Assembly: GCF_900141715.1 (NCBI RefSeq)
Contig: NZ_FQYK01000003.1
Coordinates: 351,847 to 415,846, forward strand
From: Algibacter luteus
GTDB taxonomy: Bacteria > Bacteroidota > Bacteroidia > Flavobacteriales > Flavobacteriaceae
Length of the DNA stretch: 64,000 nucleotides
Direction of reading: 5' to 3'
Shown: piece by piece, positions 32,844-39,755 of the stretch
Position numbering within the stretch: position 1 is the stretch's first letter
Layout of the letters: each line of letters starts with the position of its first letter
Made by a program: the position numbers and the translations under genes
The notes under the pieces: model-generated
Told to the model about the DNA's origin: nothing
The model's database searches: none
Seen by the model: the letters and a program-made list of their open reading frames with translations, nothing else

Positions 32844-32865
32844 GTAGCGCTACTATAATGCTACC
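32844..32865 (+). promoter_or_regulatory. Right paired GCTAC boxes (candidate arm-type site)
   Basis: This stretch opens with the perfect palindrome GTAGCGCTAC and contains GCTAC at 32849 and 32860, again 11 bp apart. It shares TAGCGCTACT exactly with the left site (28181-28190). It lies 48 bp from the right attachment core. Confidence 0.55.
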
Positions 32866-32877
32866 AATAAAAATGTA

Positions 32878-32909
32878 AAACCCTATTAATCAATTGACTA
32901 ATAGGGTTT
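32878..32909 (-). terminator. Current terminator of tRNA-Leu, carried by the element
   Basis: AAACCCTATTA and TAATAGGGTTT form a perfect 11-bp stem five bases after the tRNA 3' end. On the minus strand it is followed by a T-rich TTTTACATTTTTATT. It replaces the original hairpin now at 28010-28041. Confidence 0.7.
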
Positions 32910-32912
32910 ATC

Positions 32913-32927
32913 TGTACTCAAGGTGGG
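32913..32927. repeat. attR core within tRNA-Leu
   Basis: This 15-bp copy is identical to 28041-28055 and supplies the end of the T stem, the 3' acceptor strand and the discriminator A of tRNA-Leu. The tRNA therefore remains functional after integration. Confidence 0.88.
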
Positions 32928-32996
32928 AATCGAACCCACACTTCCGAAGAAACTGGATTTTGAATCCAGCGCGTCTACCAATTCCGCCACTTGAGC
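32915..32996 (-). tRNA. tRNA-Leu (anticodon CAA)
   Basis: On the minus strand the gene begins GCTCAAGTGGCGGAATTGG and ends CTTGAGTA, forming a 7-bp acceptor stem with one G-U pair. The anticodon stem CTGGA/TCCAG encloses TTCAAAA, giving anticodon CAA (reads UUG). A long variable arm (TTTCTTCGGAAG) makes it a class II tRNA as expected for leucine, and the T arm is GTGGGTTCGATTCCCAC. CCA is not encoded. The 3' end is the attachment site of the element at 28041-32927. Confidence 0.97.
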
Positions 32997-33013
32997 AAAT
33001 TTCTAGTTTGGTT

Positions 33014-33262
33014 TTATTTTTTATCTCTAATCTTTCTTAGCTTTTCTTTGCCTATTCCAGATTTCCAATATTTTTCTCTTTTTCTTGCTTCAACTCTATC
33101 ACCGTCAATGATTTCAGAAAAAATCAATTCAAAAGGCATGTAAGCTCTTGTAGTTTTTTCTCTACCTTCATTATGCCTTTTTACTCTAGCATCTAAATCA
33201 ATAGTCATACCAACATAAATATAATTTCTATTGAGACTAGATAAGGCGTAAATATAAAACAT
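33014..33262 (-). CDS. Small GIY-YIG nuclease-domain protein (UPF0213-like)
   Basis: An 82-residue protein consisting only of a GIY-YIG domain. YIYALSSLNRNYIYVGMT gives the modified GIY-YIG motif (YIY...IYVG), followed by the conserved Arg in LDARVKRHNEG and Glu in VEARKREKYWKS. Stand-alone GIY-YIG proteins of this size are common in flavobacteria next to tRNA and rRNA genes. It sits between tRNA-Leu and a broken duplicate of the tRNA-Leu 5' half, which suggests that the gene moved into or was duplicated with the tRNA. Catalytic activity is not proven. Confidence 0.88.
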   Translation of the reverse strand: MFYIYALSSLNRNYIYVGMTIDLDARVKRHNEGREKTTRAYMPFELIFSEIIDGDRVEARKREKYWKSGIGKEKLRKIRDKK

Positions 33263-33289
33263 ATTTAGGAACTTGATATGTTAAGCGCG

Positions 33290-33309
33290 CCTGCCTGTCG
33301 GCAGACAGG
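33290..33309. repeat. 20-bp palindromic insert, copy 2 (imperfect)
   Basis: CCTGCCTGTCGGCAGACAGG, a variant of the perfect palindrome at 21420, lies between GCGCG and TCTACC of the tRNA-Leu fragment. The intact tRNA is continuous at that point. Confidence 0.88.
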
Positions 33310-33323
33310 TCTACCAATTCCGC

Positions 33324-33343
33324 CCTGCCTACCGGCAGGCAGG
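33324..33343. repeat. 20-bp palindromic insert, copy 3 (imperfect)
   Basis: CCTGCCTACCGGCAGGCAGG lies between TTCCGC and CATTTGAG of the tRNA-Leu fragment, 14 bp from copy 2. The intact tRNA reads TTCCGC-CACTTGAG without it. Confidence 0.88.
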
Positions 33344-33436
33344 CATTTGAGCTAATTGGACAGCAAAAATATAGATTTTTTCGATATTACGTATAAAAAT
33401 ACTAGTCAATATCCTTTTTAGGTTAAAATAAATGTA

Positions 33437-33444
33437 TAAATTTG
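33437..33444 (+). promoter_or_regulatory. -7 box of prs
   Basis: TAAATTTG is a perfect -7 match, 52 bp before the prs ATG, leaving a leader of about 48 bases. Confidence 0.5.
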
Positions 33445-33496
33445 CACCTCGTTTAAAATAAGGTGTGCTTTTGCACTAAAAAACAACAAGTTAACT

Positions 33497-34438
33497 ATGC
33501 CAATTGTAATAACCGAAGCTAAAATTTTTGCATGTACTCAAAGTAGAGTTCTGGGTAAAAAAATTGCTAAAGCTTTTGGTGCTAAATTAGGTAACGTCAT
33601 CACGTCAACATATAGTGATGGAGAATTTCAACCGTCTTACGAAGAATCGATAAGAGGGACTCGTATTTTCATTATTGGTTCTACCAATCCAGGACCCGAA
33701 AATTTAATGGAAATGTTGTTAATGATTGATGCTGCTAAACGCGCTTCGGCAAGACATATTACGGCAGTGCTACCTTATTTCGGATGGGCCAGACAAGATA
33801 GAAAAGATAAACCTCGTGTGCCAATTGCTGCTAAGTTAGTAGCAAAAATGCTGGAAGCTGCAGGGGCGACACGAATTATAACTATGGATTTACATGCAGA
33901 TCAAATTCAAGGGTTTTTTGAAAAACCTGTAGATCATTTATTTGCGTCAACAATCTTTTTGCCATACTTAAAAAGTTTAAACTTAGATAATTTAACCATT
34001 GCATCGCCAGATATGGGAGGTTCTAAAAGAGCATATGCCTATTCAAAAGCATTACAAAGCGATGTAGTTATTTGTTACAAGCAACGTGCTAAAGCGAATA
34101 TAATTTCGCACATGGAACTTATTGGAAATGTAGAAGGTAAAAATGTGGTGTTGGTAGATGATATGGTTGATACCGCAGGAACATTAACAAAAGCTGCAGA
34201 TTTAATGATGGAGCGTGGTGCTTTAAGTGTAAGAGCTATTTGTACACATCCTATTTTATCCGGTAAGGCTTACGATAATATTAATAATTCAAAATTAGAA
34301 GAATTAATAGTTACAGATTCTATACCGGTTAAACCTTTAAGCGATAAAGTTAAAGTTTTAAGTTGTGCAGATTTATTTGCCGAGGTTATGGATAAAGTAC
34401 ATAATAATCAATCTATTAGTTCACAATTTGTGATGTAA
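33497..34438 (+). CDS. prs: Ribose-phosphate pyrophosphokinase
   Basis: A 313-residue class I PRPP synthetase making phosphoribosyl pyrophosphate from ribose-5-phosphate and ATP. Visible are the ATP-binding flexible-loop region YFGWARQDRKDKPRVPIAAK, the metal-binding MDLHADQIQGFF and the PRPP-binding loop VVLVDDMVDTAGTL. It is of normal length. It is followed 56 bp later by rplY, the usual order in Bacteroidota. Confidence 0.97.
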   Translation: MPIVITEAKIFACTQSRVLGKKIAKAFGAKLGNVITSTYSDGEFQPSYEESIRGTRIFIIGSTNPGPENLMEMLLMIDAAKRASARHITAVLPYFGWARQDRKDKPRVPIAAKLVAKMLEAAGATRIITMDLHADQIQGFFEKPVDHLFASTIFLPYLKSLNLDNLTIASPDMGGSKRAYAYSKALQSDVVICYKQRAKANIISHMELIGNVEGKNVVLVDDMVDTAGTLTKAADLMMERGALSVRAICTHPILSGKAYDNINNSKLEELIVTDSIPVKPLSDKVKVLSCADLFAEVMDKVHNNQSISSQFVM

Positions 34439-34494
34439 ATCACTTTAAGAAAGAATAATAATTAAATAACAATAAATAACAATAAATAACAATT

Positions 34495-35145
34495 ATGAAA
34501 TCAATTACAATCAACGGATCTCAAAGAGAAAGCGTGGGCAAAAAAGCAACAAAAGCCTTACGTAATGCTGGTCAGGTTCCTTGCGTACTATACGGAGGAG
34601 ATAAGCCAGTGCATTTCTCTGCACCAGAATTAGCTTTCTCTAAACTTGTATACACACCAAATGCGCATACAGTTGTGATTGCTTTAGATAATGGCGATAA
34701 ATTAAATGCCGTATTACAAGACATTCAATTTCACCCAGTAACAGACAGAATTTTACACGTAGATTTCTATCAATTATTCGAGGATAAAGAAATTGCTTTA
34801 AATATTCCTGTAAACGTGGTAGGTAACTCAAGAGGTGTTAAAAATGGAGGTGTTTTAAGAAGACCTTACAGGAAATTGCGTATTAAAGCACTTCCTGCTA
34901 ATTTACCAGATTTTATCGAAGTAGATATTACACCATTGAAAATTGGTGATAAAATCGCAGTAGGTGATTTACCAAGCGATAAATACACTATTCTTCACCC
35001 AGATGCAACAGTTGTAGCCGCAGTTAGAACGTCTAGAGTAGCTATTGCAGATGAAGAAGAGGAAGAAGAAGAAGGAGCAGAAGCAGCTGAAGGAGCAGAA
35101 ACTCCAGCAGCAGAAGGCGCAGAAGCACCAGCAGCTCAAGAATAG
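34495..35145 (+). CDS. rplY: 50S ribosomal protein L25/general stress protein Ctc
   Basis: A 216-residue long-form L25 (Ctc type) that binds 5S rRNA. The N-terminal L25 domain is seen ([34 protein letters not shown]), then the Ctc C-terminal beta domain ([19 protein letters not shown]) and an acidic/Ala-rich tail ([16 protein letters not shown]). The tail varies in length between species. Three AATAAC repeats precede the ATG. It ends at a terminator. Confidence 0.96.
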   Translation: MKSITINGSQRESVGKKATKALRNAGQVPCVLYGGDKPVHFSAPELAFSKLVYTPNAHTVVIALDNGDKLNAVLQDIQFHPVTDRILHVDFYQLFEDKEIALNIPVNVVGNSRGVKNGGVLRRPYRKLRIKALPANLPDFIEVDITPLKIGDKIAVGDLPSDKYTILHPDATVVAAVRTSRVAIADEEEEEEEGAEAAEGAETPAAEGAEAPAAQE

Positions 35146-35167
35146 AACATATTCTCTAATAAAATAT

Positions 35168-35200
35168 AAAAGCATTCTGACATTTTCAGGATGCTTTTTT
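35168..35200 (+). terminator. Terminator of prs-rplY
   Basis: AAAGCAT-CTGA and TCAG-ATGCTTT pair around CATTT with a bulge, followed by a run of seven T. Confidence 0.8.
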
Positions 35201-35212
35201 TATAATTAAATT

Positions 35213-35322
35213 TTGGGCGCCCGCCTGCCGGCAGGCAGGTTACCCCAAAGGGGTCGGGCTATTCGTTACAAGTCCTCGCTTCGCTGTGGGCTTTCCACTG
35301 CTATCCCTAACGCGGTCAATCC
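35213..35322 (+). repeat. Dispersed fold-back repeat, copy D, carrying a 20-bp palindromic insert
   Basis: The order is TTGGGCG, the 20-bp insert (35220-35239), TTACCCCAAAGGGGTCGGGC, and finally CTATCCCTAACGCGGTCA. The internal part (CTCGCTTCGCTGTGGGCTTT) is of the same GC-richer type as copy C. It sits between the rplY terminator and the pth promoter. Confidence 0.85.
35220..35239. repeat. 20-bp palindromic insert, copy 4 (one arm base changed)
   Basis: CCCGCCTGCCGGCAGGCAGG lies between GGGCG and TTACC of repeat copy D, the same junction as in copies C and E. Confidence 0.88.
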
Positions 35323-35365
35323 AGCCAGAAATATTTAAAGCAACATGTTTTTGGCATGTTTAATG

Positions 35366-35373
35366 TATTTTTG
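35366..35373 (+). promoter_or_regulatory. -7 box of pth
   Basis: TATTTTTG matches TAnnTTTG. It lies 19 bp before the ATG at 35392 and downstream of the alternative upstream ATG at 35356, which argues against the longer start. Confidence 0.5.
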
Positions 35374-35391
35374 CTTCAAAATAAGAAAAGC

Positions 35392-36018
35392 ATGTGGCAG
35401 TTTTTGTCAAATTTATTTAAAAATAAAAATCAATTAGAAGAACAAGACCCTATGAAAAAATTTTTGATTGTAGGTTTAGGTAATATTGGCGAGAAGTATG
35501 AAAACACACGCCACAATATAGGCTTTAAAGTACTAGATTATTTTGCGAAGCAAGAAGATATAACCTTTACTACTGATAAATTAGGAAACGTTGCAACTTA
35601 CAAATTAAAAGGAAGAACTTTTGTGTTTTTAAAACCAAGTACCTATATGAACTTAAGCGGTAAGGCAGTTCTGTATTGGTTAACAAAAGAGAAAATTCCT
35701 TTAGAAAATCTTTTAGTAGTAACAGACGATTTAAATTTACCTTTTGGAAGCATTCGCGTAAAAACAAAAGGAAGTGATGGCGGACATAATGGTTTAAAAG
35801 ACATTCAAGACAAATTAAACACAACCAAATATAATAGGTTTAGGTTCGGAATTAGTGATGCTTTTAGTAAAGGTAGACAAGTAGATTATGTTTTAGGTGA
35901 ATGGACAACCGAAGAAAACGATAAACTTAAAGAACGCCTCGATATAGCAGTAGAACTTATTAAATCATTTGCGCTTTCAGGAATTAATAACACCATGAAT
36001 GCATTTAATGGTAAATAA
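35392..36018 (+). CDS. pth: Peptidyl-tRNA hydrolase
   Basis: A 208-residue enzyme that frees tRNA from prematurely released peptidyl-tRNA. FLIVGLGNIGEKYENTRHNIGF contains the catalytic His and the conserved Asn, and PSTYMNLSGKAV and GSDGGHNGLKD complete the active site. Before the core there are about 20 extra residues (MWQFLSNLFKNKNQ...), as in other flavobacteria. The frame is open for 12 more codons to an ATG at 35356, but a -7 box overlaps that stretch, so I start at 35392. Confidence 0.95.
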   Translation: MWQFLSNLFKNKNQLEEQDPMKKFLIVGLGNIGEKYENTRHNIGFKVLDYFAKQEDITFTTDKLGNVATYKLKGRTFVFLKPSTYMNLSGKAVLYWLTKEKIPLENLLVVTDDLNLPFGSIRVKTKGSDGGHNGLKDIQDKLNTTKYNRFRFGISDAFSKGRQVDYVLGEWTTEENDKLKERLDIAVELIKSFALSGINNTMNAFNGK

Positions 36019-36048
36019 AAAAAAGAGGCTTTAAAGCCTCTTTTTTTT
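36019..36048. terminator. Bidirectional terminator between pth and the metalloprotease
   Basis: AAAGAGGCTTT and AAAGCCTCTTT are perfectly inverted, with A and T runs on either side, so it serves both convergent genes. Confidence 0.88.
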
Positions 36049-39000
36049 ATTCTATAATAATTTTTTTAATTGATTGTCGTAAGCCATCACTAACATTTAA
36101 AATATACATACCAGATTGTATGTTTTTTAAACGAACAGTTTCTTCAAAATCGCCGCTTTCATCAAATATATTGTTATAAATAACTCTTCCTCTTAAATCA
36201 ACAAGATCAACCTTTATTTTATTTGTTAAGCTACCATTCAATTTTATAGTAAACTCTCCTTTATTTGGATTTGGATAAACAACAAAATTTTCAAAACCAA
36301 ATGTGTTTACAGAAAGTGTAGGCATCACATTAATGGCATAATCTTCAACTTCACCATCAAAACCATTTTCACATGAACCTGGTAAACCATCATCTTTATA
36401 TTTTGTAGAAATTCGCATTACGGTTGTGCCTAAAGCGGCATCATTTGGTATGGTGATACTTAGTGGCGAATTACCAGTTAGTCCATCGGCAACATTAAAA
36501 GCATCGCCCAAATCATATTCTTCACCTGCATCAAATTCACAATTATGATTCCAATCTATCCATGCCTTGGTGTTCGTGGTATAGGCGCCATCGCCGGGGT
36601 CTGTATTTACACGTACACTTAAACTGTATGAACTATCTCTATTTGCATCGGTTGGAGTTCCGCTGTAATTAGAATAGCCAGAAGGTTTTCCTGAAACTTG
36701 CATGATATCGCCAAACTCTACATAAGTTGTACTTGTTTGATAAGTTGTATTTCCGGCAGATGTACAAACACTATTAAAGAAAGGCAAGTCTATCGTTCTG
36801 TTTTTAGTTTCAGAAGGTGCAGTACCAATTATATTAATAAAGTAATTGTTTGGCGAAACACCATCTAAATTACTAATGGTTAATGTTACATTACCAGTGG
36901 CACTTCGGCTAGTAGGAGAAAAAGTTGCAGTACCACTGCCTGGAATTCCAGAAGCACTAAACACTGTCGTTTCCGTAAAACCGTTTACAGCAAAATAGTC
37001 AAAATTATAAACTACAGTAGTTTCATCACAGTTTATAGGTGTTAGAGTTTCATTACCAATAAAAAAATCAGGATTGTTGGAAATAGAAAAATCAAAGTCT
37101 GACACGTCGTAGAAAATATTATCTGCAGCTTCAATAAGTATTCTTGCAGTCGCTGTGTCTGAAATGGTTGGTACTACATACGAAAACGAGCCGTCGTTAG
37201 GGGTGTTTGAAGCAATGGTTGTTGGAAATGTTAATCCGCCGTCTGTGGATAATTTAATGTTCACTAATTGACAATTAATAGTGCCAACATCAGCTGATTG
37301 TCCAACAATCCATTCAATATTTAGTGTTGAACCTTGTGCCCAAGACACCGGATTTACAACTGCAAATGGGTCTGTACTATTTACTGTAATGTCAACAAAA
37401 TCTACGGCTGTTTGTCCACCGCCATTAGCACCAACAACATCATTATCCCTAACAGTAAGCGCAAAAGTCAAAGTGCGATTAACAGATGGAATTTTTTCCC
37501 AAGCCGTAGAGCCACCTGCAGCAATATAATCGGCAAAAACAGGGATATTTCTAACGGGATTAGTTGTGCCTTCAAATGAACGAACTAGTGGACCTGTAGT
37601 ATTTGTTTCTTCTGGAAGTCCTGCAGGACCAAGATCGTATTGTTCCCAAGTATAAGTATGTCCTGCTGTTCCATCAGGATCAGAGGAGTCGCCAACGAGT
37701 TTAAATGCTGTAGAAATTGGTATCGTATAATCTGGCCCCGCATTGGCTACTGGCGCATTATTCGATAGTGTGGTTTGCGTACCGCAGGTACTAAGCCCAG
37801 TTGTGATATTATCCCAAATCATTTGAATACTCTTTTGATGAAAATAAGCATCACCGTTAAATTGTATATTTTGAGGAGCACAAATACCCGCATAAGCCAT
37901 TATTGTTGATCCACTTCCAGGTTCATAAGCGTTATCTGCAGTTCTATTGCCACTACAACTCCCCGCATCTCCATTAAAGGTATGAGGCGCACCAAATTGA
38001 TGTCCCATTTCATGAGCTACATAATCAATATCATAAGCATCTCCAACAGGATTTGGTGATCCTGTAATGCCCATAGCTTTTCTACTTGCAACACAAGGTG
38101 AATTTAAGGAAGCTAAACCACCACCACCTGTACTAAACGTATGTCCAATATCATAACTAAATGGTGTTGAGGTTGCCGCGGCATCAATTTCTTGTTGACT
38201 TTCATTAATTAAAGCACTGGCATTATCATTTGAAAAAGAATCCGATAAAATAAATATGATATTGGTATTGTCTACCAAAGTCATTTTTATCGCTAAATCT
38301 CTTTGAAAAATGGTGTTTACACGATTCATAGTAACTACCATGGCAGCTAATACAGCTGCTTTTCTATCTTCTACCGAATCAAATCCTGTTAAACCTGCTG
38401 CTTCCCAATGAAATTGAGAATATTCTACCGTTGAGGCGAGCGCTAAATTAAACGTTCGTAAAGCGCTGTCGCTAGGATTGTTAAAAGCCATAGCGCTTTT
38501 GCTAACGTCTCTAGCAGCAATCATATCATCTGGAACTAAGCATTCAAATTCTTTTTTTAATGCAGGAAGATCGCCTTTGTTATAAACAATATAGGAGTTG
38601 TTTTTGGTGTAAGGATCTATAAATTGAGTGCCTTTTTTTGACGACAGAGTCATAGCATGCAACCCTTGTGGTGTGATACTAAAACTAATTATAGATGAAG
38701 GGTTCTGAGTGTTTTTTCCAATATAGGTTTTTATATCTGGATGTTTTTCTTGATATGCAGGTTCTAAGATTGAAGATTCTTGAACTTCAAAAGTATCAAA
38801 GCCTCCATCACTATTCGGAAATTGGACGGTTTGACTCTGTTTCTTGTTAGATTGTACACTTTTTGAAGCAAATGCCAGCGTATTTTTTAATTGTTCAACA
38901 TTTAATTGAAAATATACTGATGCGTTTGGTTCAGTTTTTCTCACTACTTTTTTTCCAACTATAGCTTCATCTTTTGAAATTTTAGTCCAAATTTCTTGCT

Positions 39001-39079
39001 TGTTTTGGGAAAAAGCAGCTGACATTATAAATGAAAACAACAGTAGGTAAAAACAATTTTTCTTAGTAAAAAGTCTCAT
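36047..39079 (-). CDS. Secreted reprolysin-like metalloprotease with GEVED and type IX sorting domains
   Basis: A 1010-residue exported protease. It has a signal peptide (1-25), a propeptide-like region to ~200 and a catalytic domain whose zinc site HEMGHQFGAPH gives His356, Glu357, His360 and His366, with a Met-turn at STIMAYAGIC. Ig-like/PKD-type repeats follow, then a GEVED domain (~790-915, ending FDGEVEDYAINV) and a C-terminal Por/type IX secretion sorting domain (VVYPNPNKGEF...GMYILNV, ~930-1010). It should be secreted across the outer membrane by the T9SS and may degrade proteins outside the cell. It is monocistronic. Confidence 0.93.
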   Translation of the reverse strand: MRLFTKKNCFYLLLFSFIMSAAFSQNKQEIWTKISKDEAIVGKKVVRKTEPNASVYFQLNVEQLKNTLAFASKSVQSNKKQSQTVQFPNSDGGFDTFEVQESSILEPAYQEKHPDIKTYIGKNTQNPSSIISFSITPQGLHAMTLSSKKGTQFIDPYTKNNSYIVYNKGDLPALKKEFECLVPDDMIAARDVSKSAMAFNNPSDSALRTFNLALASTVEYSQFHWEAAGLTGFDSVEDRKAAVLAAMVVTMNRVNTIFQRDLAIKMTLVDNTNIIFILSDSFSNDNASALINESQQEIDAAATSTPFSYDIGHTFSTGGGGLASLNSPCVASRKAMGITGSPNPVGDAYDIDYVAHEMGHQFGAPHTFNGDAGSCSGNRTADNAYEPGSGSTIMAYAGICAPQNIQFNGDAYFHQKSIQMIWDNITTGLSTCGTQTTLSNNAPVANAGPDYTIPISTAFKLVGDSSDPDGTAGHTYTWEQYDLGPAGLPEETNTTGPLVRSFEGTTNPVRNIPVFADYIAAGGSTAWEKIPSVNRTLTFALTVRDNDVVGANGGGQTAVDFVDITVNSTDPFAVVNPVSWAQGSTLNIEWIVGQSADVGTINCQLVNIKLSTDGGLTFPTTIASNTPNDGSFSYVVPTISDTATARILIEAADNIFYDVSDFDFSISNNPDFFIGNETLTPINCDETTVVYNFDYFAVNGFTETTVFSASGIPGSGTATFSPTSRSATGNVTLTISNLDGVSPNNYFINIIGTAPSETKNRTIDLPFFNSVCTSAGNTTYQTSTTYVEFGDIMQVSGKPSGYSNYSGTPTDANRDSSYSLSVRVNTDPGDGAYTTNTKAWIDWNHNCEFDAGEEYDLGDAFNVADGLTGNSPLSITIPNDAALGTTVMRISTKYKDDGLPGSCENGFDGEVEDYAINVMPTLSVNTFGFENFVVYPNPNKGEFTIKLNGSLTNKIKVDLVDLRGRVIYNNIFDESGDFEETVRLKNIQSGMYILNVSDGLRQSIKKIIIE

Positions 39080-39168
39080 AGCAATATGGGGTTATTTTTT
39101 TAAGGCTTGCTAAAAATAGGCTCTAAATGTATCAATTGCAAAAAATAATGAGTCATTTTAAATTTACA

Positions 39169-39176
39169 TATATTTG
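39169..39176 (+). promoter_or_regulatory. -7 box overlapping the start of the small lipoprotein gene
   Basis: TATATTTG is a perfect -7 match but ends only three bases before the ATG at 39180. If used, transcription would start at about the ATG and give a leaderless message. No good TTTG is seen at -33, so it may be fortuitous. Confidence 0.35.
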
Positions 39177-39179
39177 TTT

Positions 39180-39698
39180 ATGAAGTATTTTTATGCCTTT
39201 TATCTTATTATTTGCTTCGTTTCTTGTAAAGCAAAAAGTAACTTAACCCCAGAGAAAACAGGTGATGTAACGACAATACTGTGCCCTGAAGACGGTGTTT
39301 GCACTTTCGAAATTCTAGAAAACTCTGCACTTAAAAATAAAATAGATCATTTAGGAAGTATTTACCCTGAAATTGTTCCAGGCAACACCTTAGTGGCTAA
39401 ATTTGAATACAAAAAAAATAATGATATTAATTTACAGGATAGTAGTTATAGAGAAGAATTGTACATAGAATTAGATAAAAGCAACCCAGAAATTGAAACG
39501 GAAAATTTAAAAAATGAAAATCTGTTTTTTGCGAGATGGTGTTATTGTAAGGGGCAAACGGGTTTTTATAAAATAAATAAAGGGAAATTAAAGGTTGTTA
39601 AAATTTCTGAAAAAGACTATCAAATTAATCTCAGTTTTATAATAGATGAAGTACCACAAATTATTAACAAAATAAATTACAATTTCAGTCTACAATAA
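39180..39698 (+). CDS. Small lipoprotein of unknown function
   Basis: A 172-residue protein with a short lipoprotein signal (MKYFYAFYLIICFVSCK), Cys16 being the lipidation site. The mature part is polar and beta-rich, with further cysteines (TILCPEDGVCTF and RWCYCKGQTGFY) that may form disulfides in the periplasm. I do not recognise a family. A TTG two codons upstream is also open, but the ATG gives a better signal sequence. The gene is divergent from the metalloprotease. Confidence 0.7.
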   Translation: MKYFYAFYLIICFVSCKAKSNLTPEKTGDVTTILCPEDGVCTFEILENSALKNKIDHLGSIYPEIVPGNTLVAKFEYKKNNDINLQDSSYREELYIELDKSNPEIETENLKNENLFFARWCYCKGQTGFYKINKGKLKVVKISEKDYQINLSFIIDEVPQIINKINYNFSLQ

Positions 39699-39731
39699 AG
39701 GTTTATTGTTTGTTTTAAAAGACATTATACC

Positions 39732-39739
39732 TAGTTTTG
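39732..39739 (+). promoter_or_regulatory. -7 box of ribF
   Basis: TAGTTTTG matches TAnnTTTG, 16 bp before the TTG start at 39756, and supports that start. Confidence 0.5.
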
Positions 39740-39755
39740 TTTAAAAATAAAAAGC

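Larger units (their letters stand above)
28041..32927 (+). mobile_element. 4.9-kb integrative element in tRNA-Leu(CAA)
   Basis: The element lies between two 15-bp direct repeats (28041-28055 and 32913-32927), the right one being the 3' end of a complete tRNA-Leu. All seven genes point the same way: tyrosine integrase, unknown, HTH/AlpA-like, unknown, rolling-circle-type replication initiator, small-terminase-like protein and a Cys-rich unknown. It is more AT-rich by eye than the genes on either side and contains nothing that looks like housekeeping. There is no conjugation, capsid or transposase gene. The composition resembles a minimal phage satellite or an integrated replicative element. 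Confidence 0.88.
33284..33354 (-). pseudogene. tRNA-Leu 5'-half fragment interrupted by two 20-bp palindromes
   Basis: Read after removing two 20-bp insertions (33290-33309 and 33324-33343), the plus strand gives AGCGCG + TCTACCAATTCCGC + CATTTGAGCT. The intact tRNA at 32969-32996 reads AGCGCG + TCTACCAATTCCGC + CACTTGAGC: one difference before the final T. It thus corresponds to the acceptor 5' strand and the D arm of tRNA-Leu. The anticodon part is not recognisable. It cannot make a tRNA. Confidence 0.85.

Noticed and set aside
28041-32927. The tRNA-linked element as a conventional prophage or conjugative element
   Set aside because: At under 5 kb it has no capsid, tail, lysis, relaxase or type IV secretion gene; only integration, regulation, replication and possible packaging functions are visible.
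33284-33354. A second functional tRNA-Leu
   Set aside because: Only the acceptor 5' strand and D arm are recognisable; it is split by two 20-bp inserts and lacks anticodon and T arms.
35356-35391. Twelve-codon N-terminal extension of pth
   Set aside because: A -7 box (35366-35373) overlaps it and the ATG at 35392 gives the usual N-terminus.
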